Assembly (NCBI GenBank): GCA_016722945.1
Contig: JAEQMT010000037.1
Coordinates: forward strand, 124,001 to 188,000
DNA from: Desulfofustis sp. PB-SRB1
GTDB taxonomy: Bacteria; Desulfobacterota; Desulfobulbia; Desulfobulbales; Desulfocapsaceae
Length of the DNA: 64,000 nt
Direction: 5' to 3'
Shown here: piece by piece, positions 48,984 to 58,626 of the stretch
Layout: every line of letters starts with the position of its first letter
How positions within the stretch are numbered: the stretch's first letter is position 1
Translations under genes and position numbers: made by a program
The notes under the pieces: generated by a model
What the model saw: the letters and a program-made list of their open reading frames with translations, nothing else
Told to the model about the DNA's origin: nothing
The model's database searches: none

Positions 48984-49868
48984 GTGAGCAATAGCGAGAT
49001 TGTCCGAAAAAGCCACTTCGCCGGAGCCCAATCCAGTCCACTCAAAACCATAACCCTCACCACCGATTTCGGCAGCCGGGACGGGTATGTGGGGGTGATG
49101 AAAGGGGTGATGATTGCGATCAACCCGGATATCCACATTATCGATCTCAGCCATGGTATCGAGCCGTTCAATATTGCTCAGGCGGCCCGATTGCTGAGTG
49201 CCAACTACCGCTATTTCCCAGACGGCAGTATCCATGTGGCGGTGGTTGATCCGGGCGTCGGCAGCAACCGCCATATCCTGGCGCTGCACGCCGATAACCA
49301 TCTGTTCATCGGCCCCGACAACGGCATTTTTACCCCGTTTCTCAAAGCGTGCGAACTCCTCCGGGTGCACCGGATCACCAATCACGACCTCTTTCTCAAG
49401 CCGCCCAGCACCACCTTCCATGGCCGGGATATCATGGCCCCGGTGGCGGCAAAAGTGACGGCCGGGATGGCTGTGGCCGAGGTGGGCGAGCAGGTTGCCC
49501 CCGCTGATTGCATCACCATTGCGCAGACCATTGCCACCGTGGAGCGAGGCCTGATCCGCGGCGAGGTCATATCGGTTGATCGGTTCGGCAATCTGCGCAC
49601 CAATATCGATCAGACACTGCTTGCCCGATACGGGTACGATGCCCTGTGTGTTTGTATCGGTGACCGGCGGCTTCCCCTTGTCGGTGGCAGTTACCAGGAT
49701 CTGGCCGGGGTTGAGGCGGGGGCACTGATCAACAGCAGCGGTGAGCTTGAGATATGCGCCCCGCGGGAAAGCGCCGCGCACAGATTGTCGGCAGCGGCGG
49801 GAGATGAAGTGGTGGTACAACTACCGCTCAGTTCAACGGCGCCTTCTTCATCACCAGAAAGAGCCTGA
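48984..49868 (+). CDS. SAM hydroxide adenosyltransferase (DUF62 family)
   Basis: A 294-aa protein of the SAM-dependent halogenase / SAM hydroxide adenosyltransferase family. Motifs: ITLTTDFGSRDGYVGVMKGV, IDLSHGIEPFNIAQAARLL, VAVVDPGVGS, IGPDNGIFTPFL and SVDRFGNLRTNID. These enzymes split S-adenosylmethionine into adenosine and methionine; true halogenases are rare and need other residues. The start is GTG 48984. The last 41 bases overlap the convergent abrB-like gene. Confidence 0.88.
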   Translation: MSNSEIVRKSHFAGAQSSPLKTITLTTDFGSRDGYVGVMKGVMIAINPDIHIIDLSHGIEPFNIAQAARLLSANYRYFPDGSIHVAVVDPGVGSNRHILALHADNHLFIGPDNGIFTPFLKACELLRVHRITNHDLFLKPPSTTFHGRDIMAPVAAKVTAGMAVAEVGEQVAPADCITIAQTIATVERGLIRGEVISVDRFGNLRTNIDQTLLARYGYDALCVCIGDRRLPLVGGSYQDLAGVEAGALINSSGELEICAPRESAAHRLSAAAGDEVVVQLPLSSTAPSSSPERA

Positions 49869-50337
49869 CCAGCAGCGGCACCACCATAAAGAGGGTAAAG
49901 ATGCGCACCAGGTGGATAAAGGCGACAATTGATGTCTGATGCCCCTCAGTCTGGGCCAGGATTGCCATGCCGGACATACCGCCCGGTGAAAAACCAAACA
50001 GAGCCGTGCCGAAATCAACCAGCCCCAGCCTGCTGGCCAAAAGCGCCATACAGACCGCCACCAGCAGCAGGATGAGGGTGCTGACCAGGGCCAGCGGCAG
50101 GGCCTTGGCAACCAGCGGCAGCAGTGAGCGATTGAAGGTCATCCCCAGCGAAATACCCAGCACGATCTGAATTGCCGTACTCCAGTGCGAAGGCACACTC
50201 AAACCCTGCGGTATCAACAGAGCGGCAGCGGCGGACAACACCATGGCGCCCACCACGGCGCCGCCCGGCACGTTGAGCCGCTGGGCCGCCAATCCGCCGA
50301 CAATGCCGGCGCAGACAACCAGGAGGTATCGTTCCAT
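49828..50337 (-). CDS. AbrB-family membrane protein (single repeat)
   Basis: A 169-aa hydrophobic protein, half the length of two-repeat AbrB (ammonia-monooxygenase-like) proteins. Motifs: NVPGGAVVGAMVLSAAAALL and GFSPGGMSGMAILAQTEG, with about six helices. The start at ATG 50337 is set by GAGGTGATT. It lies 2 bp after tctA and is often found next to tripartite tricarboxylate transporters. The role is unclear; a transport or regulatory partner is likely. The frame is open to 50442, but that part is within tctA. Confidence 0.8.
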   Translation of the reverse strand: MERYLLVVCAGIVGGLAAQRLNVPGGAVVGAMVLSAAAALLIPQGLSVPSHWSTAIQIVLGISLGMTFNRSLLPLVAKALPLALVSTLILLLVAVCMALLASRLGLVDFGTALFGFSPGGMSGMAILAQTEGHQTSIVAFIHLVRIFTLFMVVPLLVRLFLVMKKAPLN

Positions 50338-50339
50338 AA

Positions 50340-51860
50340 TCACCTCGTATCTTTTGCCTTTGTCAGCATCGATCTGATCAGCGGCAGGCTCAGGATGAAA
50401 ATCGTGCACACATTGATTACCAGGGTTATCGGCCGCTCCCACATAAACGACATGGATTCGTCGTAGATCATCAATGACCGACGCAGGTTGTCCTCCATCA
50501 GCCCGCCCAGGATAAAGCCCAGCAGCAGCGGCGCCATGGGAAAATTCATGAGCCGGAAGGCGAGGGCGGCAATGCAGAAAAAGACCATCATCATGATATC
50601 GAAATCATTGAAGGTGACCAGATAGACGCCCATAAGCGAGAAGAAGAGGATGATGGGTACCATCAGGTTACGCGGAATGGCCAATAGTCTTGCAAAATAG
50701 GGGATAAGCGGCAGGTTCAGGATGAGCAGAAAGACGTTGCCGAGATACATGGACATGATCACCCCCCAGAACACGTCCGGCCGCTCCACAAACATCCGTG
50801 GCCCCGGTTCGATACCGTAGGCGATCAGCGCCCCGAGCATCACCGCGGTGGTGCCGGAGCCGGGAATGCCCAGGGTAAGCAGCGGCACGAAGGAACCGGA
50901 ACTGGCGGCGTTGTTGCCGGTCTCCGGGGCGGCAAGGCCGCGCAGGCTGCCCTTGCCGAATTTTTTCTGCTCTTCCGGCGGCGCCAGATTTCGCTCCATG
51001 CCATATGACATGAACGAGCCAAGGGTTGCCCCGGCGCCAGGCAACACGCCGATAAAAAAACCAAGCAATGACGACCTGAGTACCGAAGGAGCAATCAGTT
51101 TGAACTCCTTGCCGGTTACCTTGAGGCTCTTGAAGCCAATGGTCTTGGGTTTGAAGCTGTCAGAGGAAGGATCCCGCTTCAATACCAGGAGCAACGCTTC
51201 AGTAAGGGCGAAGGTGGCCATGGCCAGCAGAAGAAACTCGATACCGTCGAGCAACTCAAGGGAGCCGAAGGTAAACCGCTGCACCCCGGATGTCTGGTCG
51301 GTGCCCACCGTGGCGAGCATCAAGCCGAGAACAACCATCAACAACGCCTTCAAGACCCTGCCTCTGCCGGCAAAGGCGGATACTGCTGTGAGCCCCAGGA
51401 TCATAAGGGCGAAATAGTCGGCCGACTGAAAACTTTTTGCCACCGAGGCCAGCATCGGTGCAAAGAACATCAGCAGGACAACAGCGATGGTGCCCCCGGA
51501 AAACGAAGAATAGGCGGCAATGGCCAGCGCCTTGCCGGGATATCCCTGGCGGGCCAGCGGGTAGCCGTCGATGGCGGTGGCCACCGTAGCCGCCTCGCCC
51601 GGCGCATTGATCAGAATCGAGGAGGTGGAGCCGCCGAAAATAGCACCGTAATACACCCCCGCCAACAATACCATGCCGGTGGTCGGCTCGAGCCCATAAG
51701 TCACCGGAATCATCAGGGCTACGGCGGTAATCGGCCCGAGACCGGGGAGCATGCCGATCAGGCTGCCAGAAAAGCAGCCGAACAGTACCATGGCGATATT
51801 TATGGGAATCAGCGTGGTGGTGATTCCGGTGGCCATCCCACTGATCATTCCTTCCCACAT
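50340..51860 (-). CDS. tctA: Tripartite tricarboxylate transporter, large permease TctA
   Basis: A 506-aa membrane protein with about twelve helices. Family motifs: GSLIGMLPGLGPITAVALMI, YGAIFGGSTSSILINAPGEA and IGVLPGAGATLGSFMSYGME. It is the main channel subunit of a secondary transporter that takes up a carboxylate bound by TctC. The start overlaps the tctB stop by one base (TGATG-like junction). Confidence 0.93.
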   Translation of the reverse strand: MWEGMISGMATGITTTLIPINIAMVLFGCFSGSLIGMLPGLGPITAVALMIPVTYGLEPTTGMVLLAGVYYGAIFGGSTSSILINAPGEAATVATAIDGYPLARQGYPGKALAIAAYSSFSGGTIAVVLLMFFAPMLASVAKSFQSADYFALMILGLTAVSAFAGRGRVLKALLMVVLGLMLATVGTDQTSGVQRFTFGSLELLDGIEFLLLAMATFALTEALLLVLKRDPSSDSFKPKTIGFKSLKVTGKEFKLIAPSVLRSSLLGFFIGVLPGAGATLGSFMSYGMERNLAPPEEQKKFGKGSLRGLAAPETGNNAASSGSFVPLLTLGIPGSGTTAVMLGALIAYGIEPGPRMFVERPDVFWGVIMSMYLGNVFLLILNLPLIPYFARLLAIPRNLMVPIILFFSLMGVYLVTFNDFDIMMMVFFCIAALAFRLMNFPMAPLLLGFILGGLMEDNLRRSLMIYDESMSFMWERPITLVINVCTIFILSLPLIRSMLTKAKDTR

Positions 51861-52339
51861 CAGAGTATCCCCAACTGGTAGAAAATCTCACCCGGCGCGA
51901 TATAGACGCCGAGCAGCGATGACATGATCACCCACAAAACCAGCACCAGCGGAATGCAGGTGAACAGCATAAGCAGCCAGCGGCGCTCACCCAATATCCA
52001 GAAGCCGATGAAGAGAAAAAATATCGAGGCAAGTATGAAGCCGAGCCATTTCATGGTCAAACCGTAGGCAAACATCAGGCCGATCAGAAAGATTGCGGTG
52101 CGCCAGTCCATCCCGGCCGTTTCCTTACCAAGGCCGTGCTTGCCTTCTTCATCGGTGGTGGGCAAAACCAGGATTGCCAGTGACATGACGGCGCCGATAA
52201 CCGCCAGTGCATACGGCATCGTTCGGGGGGTAAAGGTTTCCTGCTGGGCCAGAAAGGTAAGCGGTATCCTGGTGGCCAGCAGACCATAGGCGATTGAAAA
52301 CATGAGCATGATCAAGGCGCCGACTTTCTCACGTGCCAT
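51860..52339 (-). CDS. tctB: Tripartite tricarboxylate transporter, small permease TctB
   Basis: A 159-aa protein with four hydrophobic helices, as expected for TctB. The ATG at 52339 is preceded by AGGAGGATGC, which decides against longer open-frame starts. It sits between tctC (117 bp upstream) and tctA. Confidence 0.88.
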   Translation of the reverse strand: MAREKVGALIMLMFSIAYGLLATRIPLTFLAQQETFTPRTMPYALAVIGAVMSLAILVLPTTDEEGKHGLGKETAGMDWRTAIFLIGLMFAYGLTMKWLGFILASIFFLFIGFWILGERRWLLMLFTCIPLVLVLWVIMSSLLGVYIAPGEIFYQLGIL

Positions 52340-52456
52340 GCATCCTCCTGCGAAAAACAGATGATGATCAGGTCGCCGCGATGGCCACGGCAACCTGATC
52401 TGGAAACCGGATCGGAGCGAATAAACCAACTCATCCGCGACCGGAGCAGCGGCTGG

Positions 52457-53443
52457 TTATTGAATAAAACCCAGTTTACGCATCATGCCGCCGATATCCT
52501 GCTCCTGCTTCTCAAGAAAGGTGAAAAACTCATCACCCGGTTGATAGAGGTTCTGCCAGCCGCGCTGGCTGCGAATCTCTTCCCACTCGGGCTTGTCGTA
52601 CATCTCTTTGAGCACGGCCCGATACGCCTCGGCCTTTGCCGGATTCAGCTCGGGAATGGCAAAAAATCCGCGCCAATTGGCAAAGGTGACGTCATAGCCC
52701 GCTTCCTTTACGGTGGGGACATCGGGGGCCTGGCTCAACCGCTCGGCCGAGGTAACCACCAGTATCCGTACCTCACCCTGATTGGCCAGACCAACCGCTT
52801 CGCCAAAGCCGGTGGAAAGCAGCTGGGTGTCGCCGGAGAGCAGGCCGGCCATGGCCTTGCCGCCGGCATCATAGGGAACGTAGACCAACTGCAGAGGATC
52901 GACCCCGGCGGCCTCAAAAATCATCGCCGGAACCAGGTGATCCATACCGCCTTTGACTGACCCGCCCGCTACCTTTACCGACCGTGGATCATTTTTGAAA
53001 TCGGCGATAACTTCTTCAAGACTCTGGTACTTGGAATCTGTGGGCACCACCAGGGCGGCATAGTCGGCGATCACCGAAGCGATCGGGGTGAGATCCCTGA
53101 ACGACTGGGGAAAGACGCCGGTAAGGGAGCGGATGATGATCGGCGTAGAGTTGACCAGCAGGGTATTTTCCTGACGGGTCGCGGTGGAGATCAGGTGGTT
53201 GAGGGCCTTGCCGCCACCTCCGCCCGACATGTTTTCAAATGAAGCCTCTTCGATGAGCCCGGAATCGAGCAGCGCTTTGCCAACGCCCCGTGCGGTGCCG
53301 TCCCAGCCGCCGCCGGCGCCGCCGGGAATGAGAAAGTGAATCTCCTCCACCTCGCTGGCCGCCGCGGTGGACGCCATCACGGTAAAGCCCAGCAGGCCGG
53401 TCAACAAGAAAGTGGTCAGAAACAACAGATGTCTCTTTTTCAT
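52457..53443 (-). CDS. tctC: Tripartite tricarboxylate transporter, periplasmic binding protein TctC
   Basis: A 328-aa secreted protein starting at ATG 53443 (GGAGGCG upstream). Signal peptide LLFLTTFLLTGLLGFTVMAS. The mature protein begins with IHFLIPGGAGGGWDGTARGV, the TctC/Bug ligand-binding start, and contains GGSVKGGMDHLVPAMIFEAA. It captures an organic acid in the periplasm for TctAB. Neighbouring CoA-transferase and lyase genes suggest a di- or tricarboxylate or branched hydroxy acid. Confidence 0.9.
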   Translation of the reverse strand: MKKRHLLFLTTFLLTGLLGFTVMASTAAASEVEEIHFLIPGGAGGGWDGTARGVGKALLDSGLIEEASFENMSGGGGGKALNHLISTATRQENTLLVNSTPIIIRSLTGVFPQSFRDLTPIASVIADYAALVVPTDSKYQSLEEVIADFKNDPRSVKVAGGSVKGGMDHLVPAMIFEAAGVDPLQLVYVPYDAGGKAMAGLLSGDTQLLSTGFGEAVGLANQGEVRILVVTSAERLSQAPDVPTVKEAGYDVTFANWRGFFAIPELNPAKAEAYRAVLKEMYDKPEWEEIRSQRGWQNLYQPGDEFFTFLEKQEQDIGGMMRKLGFIQ

Positions 53444-53524
53444 GGTCTTTTTTCGCCTCCATGTGTGGTTGATAAATGGCCGATTACTCGGCACTTTGGG
53501 CCCGTGGCCCAAATGAGGTTACCA

Positions 53525-54721
53525 TTAGTCCGCAAGCTGGATTATTTTTTCCTCCACCATTGTTTTTAAGTGAATCTCACTCACGCCGATGCGCTCGAAC
53601 AGTTCCCGCGCCCCCTCGCCCACCCGGGGTGGCTGGCGACGCAGGGCGAGCGGCTTGTTGTCCAGTTGCAGGGGGAGTTTGGGTAGCAGGGCACTGGCGC
53701 CGCCAGGCATCCGCACATCGTCGAGGCCGCCCGATTTGATCAGGTGCTCGTCAGTAACAAGATCGACGGGCCGATTGACCGGGGCAAAAGGAATGCCCGC
53801 CTCCTCGGCCAGCGCCATCAGTTTCTTTTTATCCAGCCGTGCCAATCGTTTGCCCAGCTCCGGCAAGAACCAGTCACGGGCCTCGATACGACCCTGGTTG
53901 GTGGCCAGCCGGTCATCAACCAGCCAGTCATCATAGCCAAAGGTGGTGCACAGCCTGCTGAAATGTTTGTCGGAGGTGACTCCGATAAAAAGCTGTTCGC
54001 CATCCGCCGTAGTGAACAGATCGTACACCGACCAGGCCCGGCCCCGTTCCGGCATGGGCGGCGGCGCCTCACCCGAAACGGCGGCAACGCCGATATGCTG
54101 ACTCACCAGAAAGGCCACCGATTCAAACAGGCTGGCCTTGACGAACTGGCCGACACCGGTCTCACGTCGCTTAATCAACGCCGCCAGGATGCCGATGGCG
54201 CCGAAGCTGCCGCCGACGATATCGGTCACCGATGCCCCGGCCCGCAGCGGTCTGCCGGAGGGTCCCGTCATATAGGCAAGACCACCCATCATCTGGACCA
54301 CTTCGTCCAAGGCCGGACGATTCTCGTACGGCCCCGGCATAAACCCTTTCAAGGAGCAGTAGATAATGCTTTCGTTACGGGCCCGACAACTCTCATAGTC
54401 CAGACCGAGCCGGTTCATGGCGCCGGGACCAAAATTTTCGATCAGCACATCGGCGTGCTCCACCAGCCGCAGGAACAGATCCCTGCCCTTCTCGTGTTTC
54501 AAATCAAGTGAGATGGACTGCTTGTTGCGGTTGAAACAGGTAAAGAACCCGGAGCCGAACCCTTTGAGTGATCTGGTGTCATCACCATTGCCGGTCTTCT
54601 CCACCTTATAGACCTCGGCGCCCAGATCCGCCAGAATCATCCCGCAGGTGGGTCCCATAACGGTATGGCCCAGCTCGAGAACGGTAACACCTTGCAATGG
54701 CAGCGATGGTCTGTTTTTCAT
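53525..54721 (-). CDS. Family III (CaiB/BaiF) CoA transferase
   Basis: A 398-aa enzyme. N-terminal GVTVLELGHTVMGPTCGMIL and DLGAEVYKVEKTGNGDD are family-typical; the catalytic Asp is expected in LKHEKGRDLFLRLVEHADVL / RPALDEVVQMMGGLAYMTGP (about residue 145). It moves CoA between carboxylic acids. It is encoded between the HMG-CoA-lyase-like gene (39 bp upstream) and the TctC gene (81 bp downstream), so it probably activates the acid imported by the transporter. Confidence 0.9.
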   Translation of the reverse strand: MKNRPSLPLQGVTVLELGHTVMGPTCGMILADLGAEVYKVEKTGNGDDTRSLKGFGSGFFTCFNRNKQSISLDLKHEKGRDLFLRLVEHADVLIENFGPGAMNRLGLDYESCRARNESIIYCSLKGFMPGPYENRPALDEVVQMMGGLAYMTGPSGRPLRAGASVTDIVGGSFGAIGILAALIKRRETGVGQFVKASLFESVAFLVSQHIGVAAVSGEAPPPMPERGRAWSVYDLFTTADGEQLFIGVTSDKHFSRLCTTFGYDDWLVDDRLATNQGRIEARDWFLPELGKRLARLDKKKLMALAEEAGIPFAPVNRPVDLVTDEHLIKSGGLDDVRMPGGASALLPKLPLQLDNKPLALRRQPPRVGEGARELFERIGVSEIHLKTMVEEKIIQLAD

Positions 54722-54760
54722 GATGGAATATTGGAAGTCATGGCAGGCTGGTTAAAACGC

Positions 54761-55660
54761 TCATCGTATTGCATGCGCCGCCAACACACGATTCATCCGG
54801 CCGGGCAGTCTCCTGCCCAGCAGACTTTCAAACAGGGTGGTAACCGCGCACAATCTTTCTATGTCGATGCCGGTTGCCACCCCCATGGATTCGAACAGGT
54901 TGACTGCATCCTCGGTGGCCACATTGCCCGCCGCACCCTTGACAAAGGGGCAACCACCGAGACCGCCGACGCTGGTATCAAAGATGCTCACCCCGGCTTC
55001 GTAACCGGCCACCATATTAGCGATTCCCAGCCCCCTGGTGTCGTGCAGATGGAGCGACAATGCAGCCTCGGGTACAATCGCCGCCACCACCCCCACCAAC
55101 TGTTTTATCTGTCTGGGGTTGGCCATGCCGGTGGTATCGGCAAGGTTAAGTTCGGTGGCGCCGGCCTGGGCCATACGGGCAAGGGCCTCGACAACCGCGG
55201 CCTCGGCGACGGCACCTTCATACACACAGCCAAAGGCACATTGGGCGCCGGCCCGCACCGTTATGTTCGCCGCACGCGCCTGAACGATCAGGTCGAGCGC
55301 CAGTTCAAGGGCCTCGGCGGCCGATTTACGCACGTTTTTCCTGCTGTGGGTATCGCTGACCGAGACGGAAAGAGAAATATGATTCAGCCCGGCCGAGACG
55401 GCCCGTTGCAGACCTTTATCATGTAAGACCAGGCCGGTCACCAGTACATCTTCAACCCCGCCAAGTTCTCTGACCAGCTGGTCGGTATCGGCCATTTGCG
55501 GGACAACTTTGGGATTGACGAAGGAGCCCACCTGGATACGGGCCACACCGGCTGCCCGCAGCATGTCGAACAGGCGGCGCTTGTGGGAAAACGGCAGGAC
55601 AAGGTCTTCGAACTGGAGGCCGTCGCGCAGCGATTCGTCCTCTAGTACAACCGCGGGCAT
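54761..55660 (-). CDS. Hydroxymethylglutaryl-CoA lyase-like enzyme (DRE-TIM metallolyase)
   Basis: A 299-aa TIM-barrel enzyme. Metal and catalytic motifs: LEDESLRDGLQFEDLVLPF (near the N-terminus), LNLADTTGMANPRQIKQLV, LSLHLHDTRGLGIANMVAGY and GGLGGCPFVKGAAGNVATED with the Cys of the HMG-CoA lyase signature. It cleaves a 3-hydroxy-acyl-CoA to acetyl-CoA or a similar product. GGGAGGT precedes ATG 55660. It is the first gene of the transporter operon, so the operon likely imports, CoA-activates and cleaves one hydroxy acid. Confidence 0.88.
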   Translation of the reverse strand: MPAVVLEDESLRDGLQFEDLVLPFSHKRRLFDMLRAAGVARIQVGSFVNPKVVPQMADTDQLVRELGGVEDVLVTGLVLHDKGLQRAVSAGLNHISLSVSVSDTHSRKNVRKSAAEALELALDLIVQARAANITVRAGAQCAFGCVYEGAVAEAAVVEALARMAQAGATELNLADTTGMANPRQIKQLVGVVAAIVPEAALSLHLHDTRGLGIANMVAGYEAGVSIFDTSVGGLGGCPFVKGAAGNVATEDAVNLFESMGVATGIDIERLCAVTTLFESLLGRRLPGRMNRVLAAHAIR

Positions 55661-55756
55661 GGGTTTACCTCCCTTGTGGTTCCATTAGCTATTACCACCG
55701 AGCCGGAACAGGTGCGGATAAATGGTTTACATGAACAGGGTAAAAAGTAAAGGGTA

Positions 55757-57028
55757 TTATGGGGTGAGCAGGGCGAAGCGATGCCAGAAATCGGGAAATG
55801 ATTTGACTACGCAGGTTTCGCCGTGAATTTTCACCCCCGGCACCCGCAAACCGGCCACCGCCAGACTCATGGCCATACGATGATCGTTGTAGGTGTCAAT
55901 GTCGGCACCGTGTAAAGTGCGCCCACCCTCACCATGGATAACCATGGCATCGTCATGCTCATCGACCCGTACTCCCAGTTTGGTGAGTTCGCGCACCGTG
56001 GCGGCCAGACGATCACACTCCTTGATTCGCAGATGAGCGATGTTATTGATGGTTGTGGGTCCGTGGGCAAAGGCCGCCACCACCGCCAGGGTGGGCGCCA
56101 CATCGGGCATATCACCCATATCAACGGTAATGCCTTGCAGATCTTTCGTCCCCTGAACCCGCAAACCGCTCTTTGTCTGTTCAACACTGCATCCCATCCG
56201 GGCCAGCAGCGGCACGAACATGGCATCACCCTGCAAGGACGGCAAGGGAATATTGGTTATGGTCACCGACCCATCGGTAATCGCTGCCGCCGCATGGAAA
56301 TACGAACTATTTGAGGCATCACCCTCGATGCGCCAGGTGTGTGGCTGATAGCGGCCGGGAGCAACCTGAAAAAAACGCAAATCTTTGCTTGCTTCGATAG
56401 CAGCGCCGCATGCAGCCATCATCTGCAGGGTCATAATGGCGTAAGGTTTGGAAAGAATCGCACCCTGGGCATGCAGGCGAGCCTCATTCCTGGCGTACGG
56501 GGTCACCAGCAGGAGCGAAGAGAGGTATTGGCTGCTTTGGGATTCGGCCAGGGTGGTTTCACCGCCCTCGATTCCGTCCGCGACAATGGAAAGCGGCGGG
56601 CAGCCATTGCCGTGGATGGATTCGATATCCACCCCCCAGCCGCGCAGGGCCTCCACCAGCGGACCAATGGGGCGCTGCCGCATGCGGGAATCGCCGTCGA
56701 TAATGCACTCACCCTGACATAAACTGACCACCGAAGTAAGAAAGCGGGTGGCGGTGCCGTTGTTACCCAGATAGATATCATCATCAGGGGTTGTCAGCCT
56801 GCCGCCGCGACCATGCACCCGCCAGCGATCGTCCTGCCGGTCGATCTGAATGCCGAGCTGGTGCAGCGCCTCACTGGTCAGGATGGTATCTTCACTGCTC
56901 AGGGGGTCGATGAGGGTTGATACGCCATCGGCCAGGGCGGCGATAATCAGGGCACGCTGGGTGATGGATTTCGAGCCGGGCACGGCAAGCTCGGCGTTCA
57001 GGGTGGTGATAGGTTTAATTTCTATCAT
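55757..57028 (-). CDS. aroA: 3-phosphoshikimate 1-carboxyvinyltransferase (EPSP synthase)
   Basis: A 423-aa enzyme of the shikimate pathway joining shikimate-3-phosphate and PEP. Motifs: LAVPGSKSITQRALIIAALA near the start, YLGNNGTATRFLTSV and DSRMRQRPIGPLVEAL, and near the end RIKECDRLAATVRELTKLG and TYNDHRMAMSLAVAGL. It is the last gene of the pyrK-pyrD-aroD-aroE-aroA run, 22 bp after aroE. Confidence 0.95.
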   Translation of the reverse strand: MIEIKPITTLNAELAVPGSKSITQRALIIAALADGVSTLIDPLSSEDTILTSEALHQLGIQIDRQDDRWRVHGRGGRLTTPDDDIYLGNNGTATRFLTSVVSLCQGECIIDGDSRMRQRPIGPLVEALRGWGVDIESIHGNGCPPLSIVADGIEGGETTLAESQSSQYLSSLLLVTPYARNEARLHAQGAILSKPYAIMTLQMMAACGAAIEASKDLRFFQVAPGRYQPHTWRIEGDASNSSYFHAAAAITDGSVTITNIPLPSLQGDAMFVPLLARMGCSVEQTKSGLRVQGTKDLQGITVDMGDMPDVAPTLAVVAAFAHGPTTINNIAHLRIKECDRLAATVRELTKLGVRVDEHDDAMVIHGEGGRTLHGADIDTYNDHRMAMSLAVAGLRVPGVKIHGETCVVKSFPDFWHRFALLTP

Positions 57029-57050
57029 GAATTTTCGTAGTTATGCTCTT

Positions 57051-57881
57051 TCAGACAACGCCGGCAGCCCGGCGCAGGGCGGCGCGCATGGTATCCACCG
57101 GCGCCGTGCAACCCGTCCATAACTCGAACTGGACTACTCCCTGATAGAGCAGCATCTCCAGTCCGTCGATACAGGTGCAGCCGGCGTCCGCCGCCTCGCG
57201 CAGCAAAGTGGTGTGCAGCGGCGCATAGATGATATCCATGACCACCGAGAACCTTGTCAGAACATTCGCCGGCAGCGGGCTGAGTTGCTGGTTGGGGTGC
57301 ATCCCCACCGCTGTTGCATTGATGAGGATATCGAACTCTTTCTCGGGCGGCTCGGTCAGTGGCTGCCAGGGGCAGCCAAGCTCCGTTGCCAGTGTAGTTC
57401 CGGTTGATTCGGTGCGGCTCCAGATTTCAATATCGGCGCCCGCCTTTTTCAGCCCGAAACCAATCGCCCGGGCGGCGCCGCCGGCGCCTAATATAACCGC
57501 CCTACTGCCGGCCAGGGTAAGGTGCCGGCCAAGGGCGTGGTTGGCGCCCAGCCAGTCGGTATTGCAACCTTGCAAACTTGCCGCCGAGCCGCGGCGCGAT
57601 ACAACGATGGTATTGGCGGCGCCGATGCGGCGGGCGGTCTGGTCAACCTCATCGAGATGGGCGAGCACCGCCTCTTTGTGGGGAATGGTAACACTGAGCC
57701 CGTCGATCGAAAGCGCCCGCACCCCGTTCACGGCCCCCGCCACATCTTCCGTAAGAAACGGCACATAGACCCCGTTGATACCCAGTTCAGCAAAGGCGGC
57801 GTTATGCATGGCGGGGCTCAGTGAATGGTTGACCGGATTGCCGATAATCCCGAAAACCCGGGTATCACCGTTGATTTTCAT
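57051..57881 (-). CDS. aroE: Shikimate dehydrogenase
   Basis: A 276-aa enzyme that reduces 3-dehydroshikimate with NADPH. Motifs: GNPVNHSLSPAMHNAAFAEL (substrate binding), LSVTIPHKEAVLAHLDEVD (catalytic Lys), GCNTDWLGA and the nucleotide loop VILGAGGAARAIGFGL. The start overlaps the aroD 3' end by 17 bp, so the two are coupled. Confidence 0.95.
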   Translation of the reverse strand: MKINGDTRVFGIIGNPVNHSLSPAMHNAAFAELGINGVYVPFLTEDVAGAVNGVRALSIDGLSVTIPHKEAVLAHLDEVDQTARRIGAANTIVVSRRGSAASLQGCNTDWLGANHALGRHLTLAGSRAVILGAGGAARAIGFGLKKAGADIEIWSRTESTGTTLATELGCPWQPLTEPPEKEFDILINATAVGMHPNQQLSPLPANVLTRFSVVMDIIYAPLHTTLLREAADAGCTCIDGLEMLLYQGVVQFELWTGCTAPVDTMRAALRRAAGVV

Positions 57882-58611
57882 GCCGCTCCCCCTGCCTGCT
57901 GAACCTGTTAATCATTTCCCGCAACACACCACTCTCTATCTGGCCAGACGCCGTTACAGCCGCACCTTCCGGCGAACAATAACTCATATAACCACCCAGC
58001 AGCAGGGTCGCCACCCGGCTGAACATACCTATCTCGCCCATGCAAAAAGATACCAGGGGGAAATCGAGTTCCCCGGCCACATCCTGCAGGCCCAGCACCC
58101 GTGTCATATCCCGGCGGGTATTCGCGGTGGTGACAATTTTGCCCACCTGGGCGCCCTGGCCGTGCATGCGGCGCACCAGCTCTTCCAGGATGACACGCTC
58201 GGGGGTTGCGTTAAAATCGTGCCAGGAGAGAATCAGCCTGGCGTGATTCTGACCGACCGCCTCAGCGACACGATCACGGCTCTGCGTGGGCGCCCGTAAC
58301 TCTATATCCACATAGGCGGCGCCCAGTTGTGCCGATGCCCGCAACAACTCCACCCGACTATCCTCGTCACCGTCAAAAAACCCGCCTTCCCAGCGCGGCC
58401 GGCAGGTGAACAGCAGGGGCGTAGCGGCAACCTCGACGAATATGGCCGGATCGGGATCGGCCAACAGGTCAAGCCGAATTTCCACAAGATCAGCATGGTC
58501 GCCCGCTGCCCGGAGCAGTCGCAGGGCCTCATCGGTATCCTCCACCCCGATGCTGACGCAGATTTTGCCGGGAATCGGCAGGCACTGGGGTGAGGGATGC
58601 GGTTCACTCAT
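57865..58611 (-). CDS. aroD: Type I 3-dehydroquinate dehydratase
   Basis: A 248-aa enzyme of the Schiff-base class. Motifs: ADLVEIRLDLLADPDPAIF (substrate carboxylate binding), LILSWHDFNATPE (general-base His in SWHDF) and QVGKIVTTANTRRD (Schiff-base Lys). It converts 3-dehydroquinate to 3-dehydroshikimate. It lies 15 bp after pyrD and overlaps aroE. Confidence 0.94.
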   Translation of the reverse strand: MSEPHPSPQCLPIPGKICVSIGVEDTDEALRLLRAAGDHADLVEIRLDLLADPDPAIFVEVAATPLLFTCRPRWEGGFFDGDEDSRVELLRASAQLGAAYVDIELRAPTQSRDRVAEAVGQNHARLILSWHDFNATPERVILEELVRRMHGQGAQVGKIVTTANTRRDMTRVLGLQDVAGELDFPLVSFCMGEIGMFSRVATLLLGGYMSYCSPEGAAVTASGQIESGVLREMINRFSRQGERHENQR

Positions 58612-58626
58612 CTGGGAAACTCCAAT

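Noticed and set aside
48984-49868. True SAM-dependent chlorinase or fluorinase
   Set aside because: The family is mostly SAM hydrolases; no feature visible here supports halide specificity.
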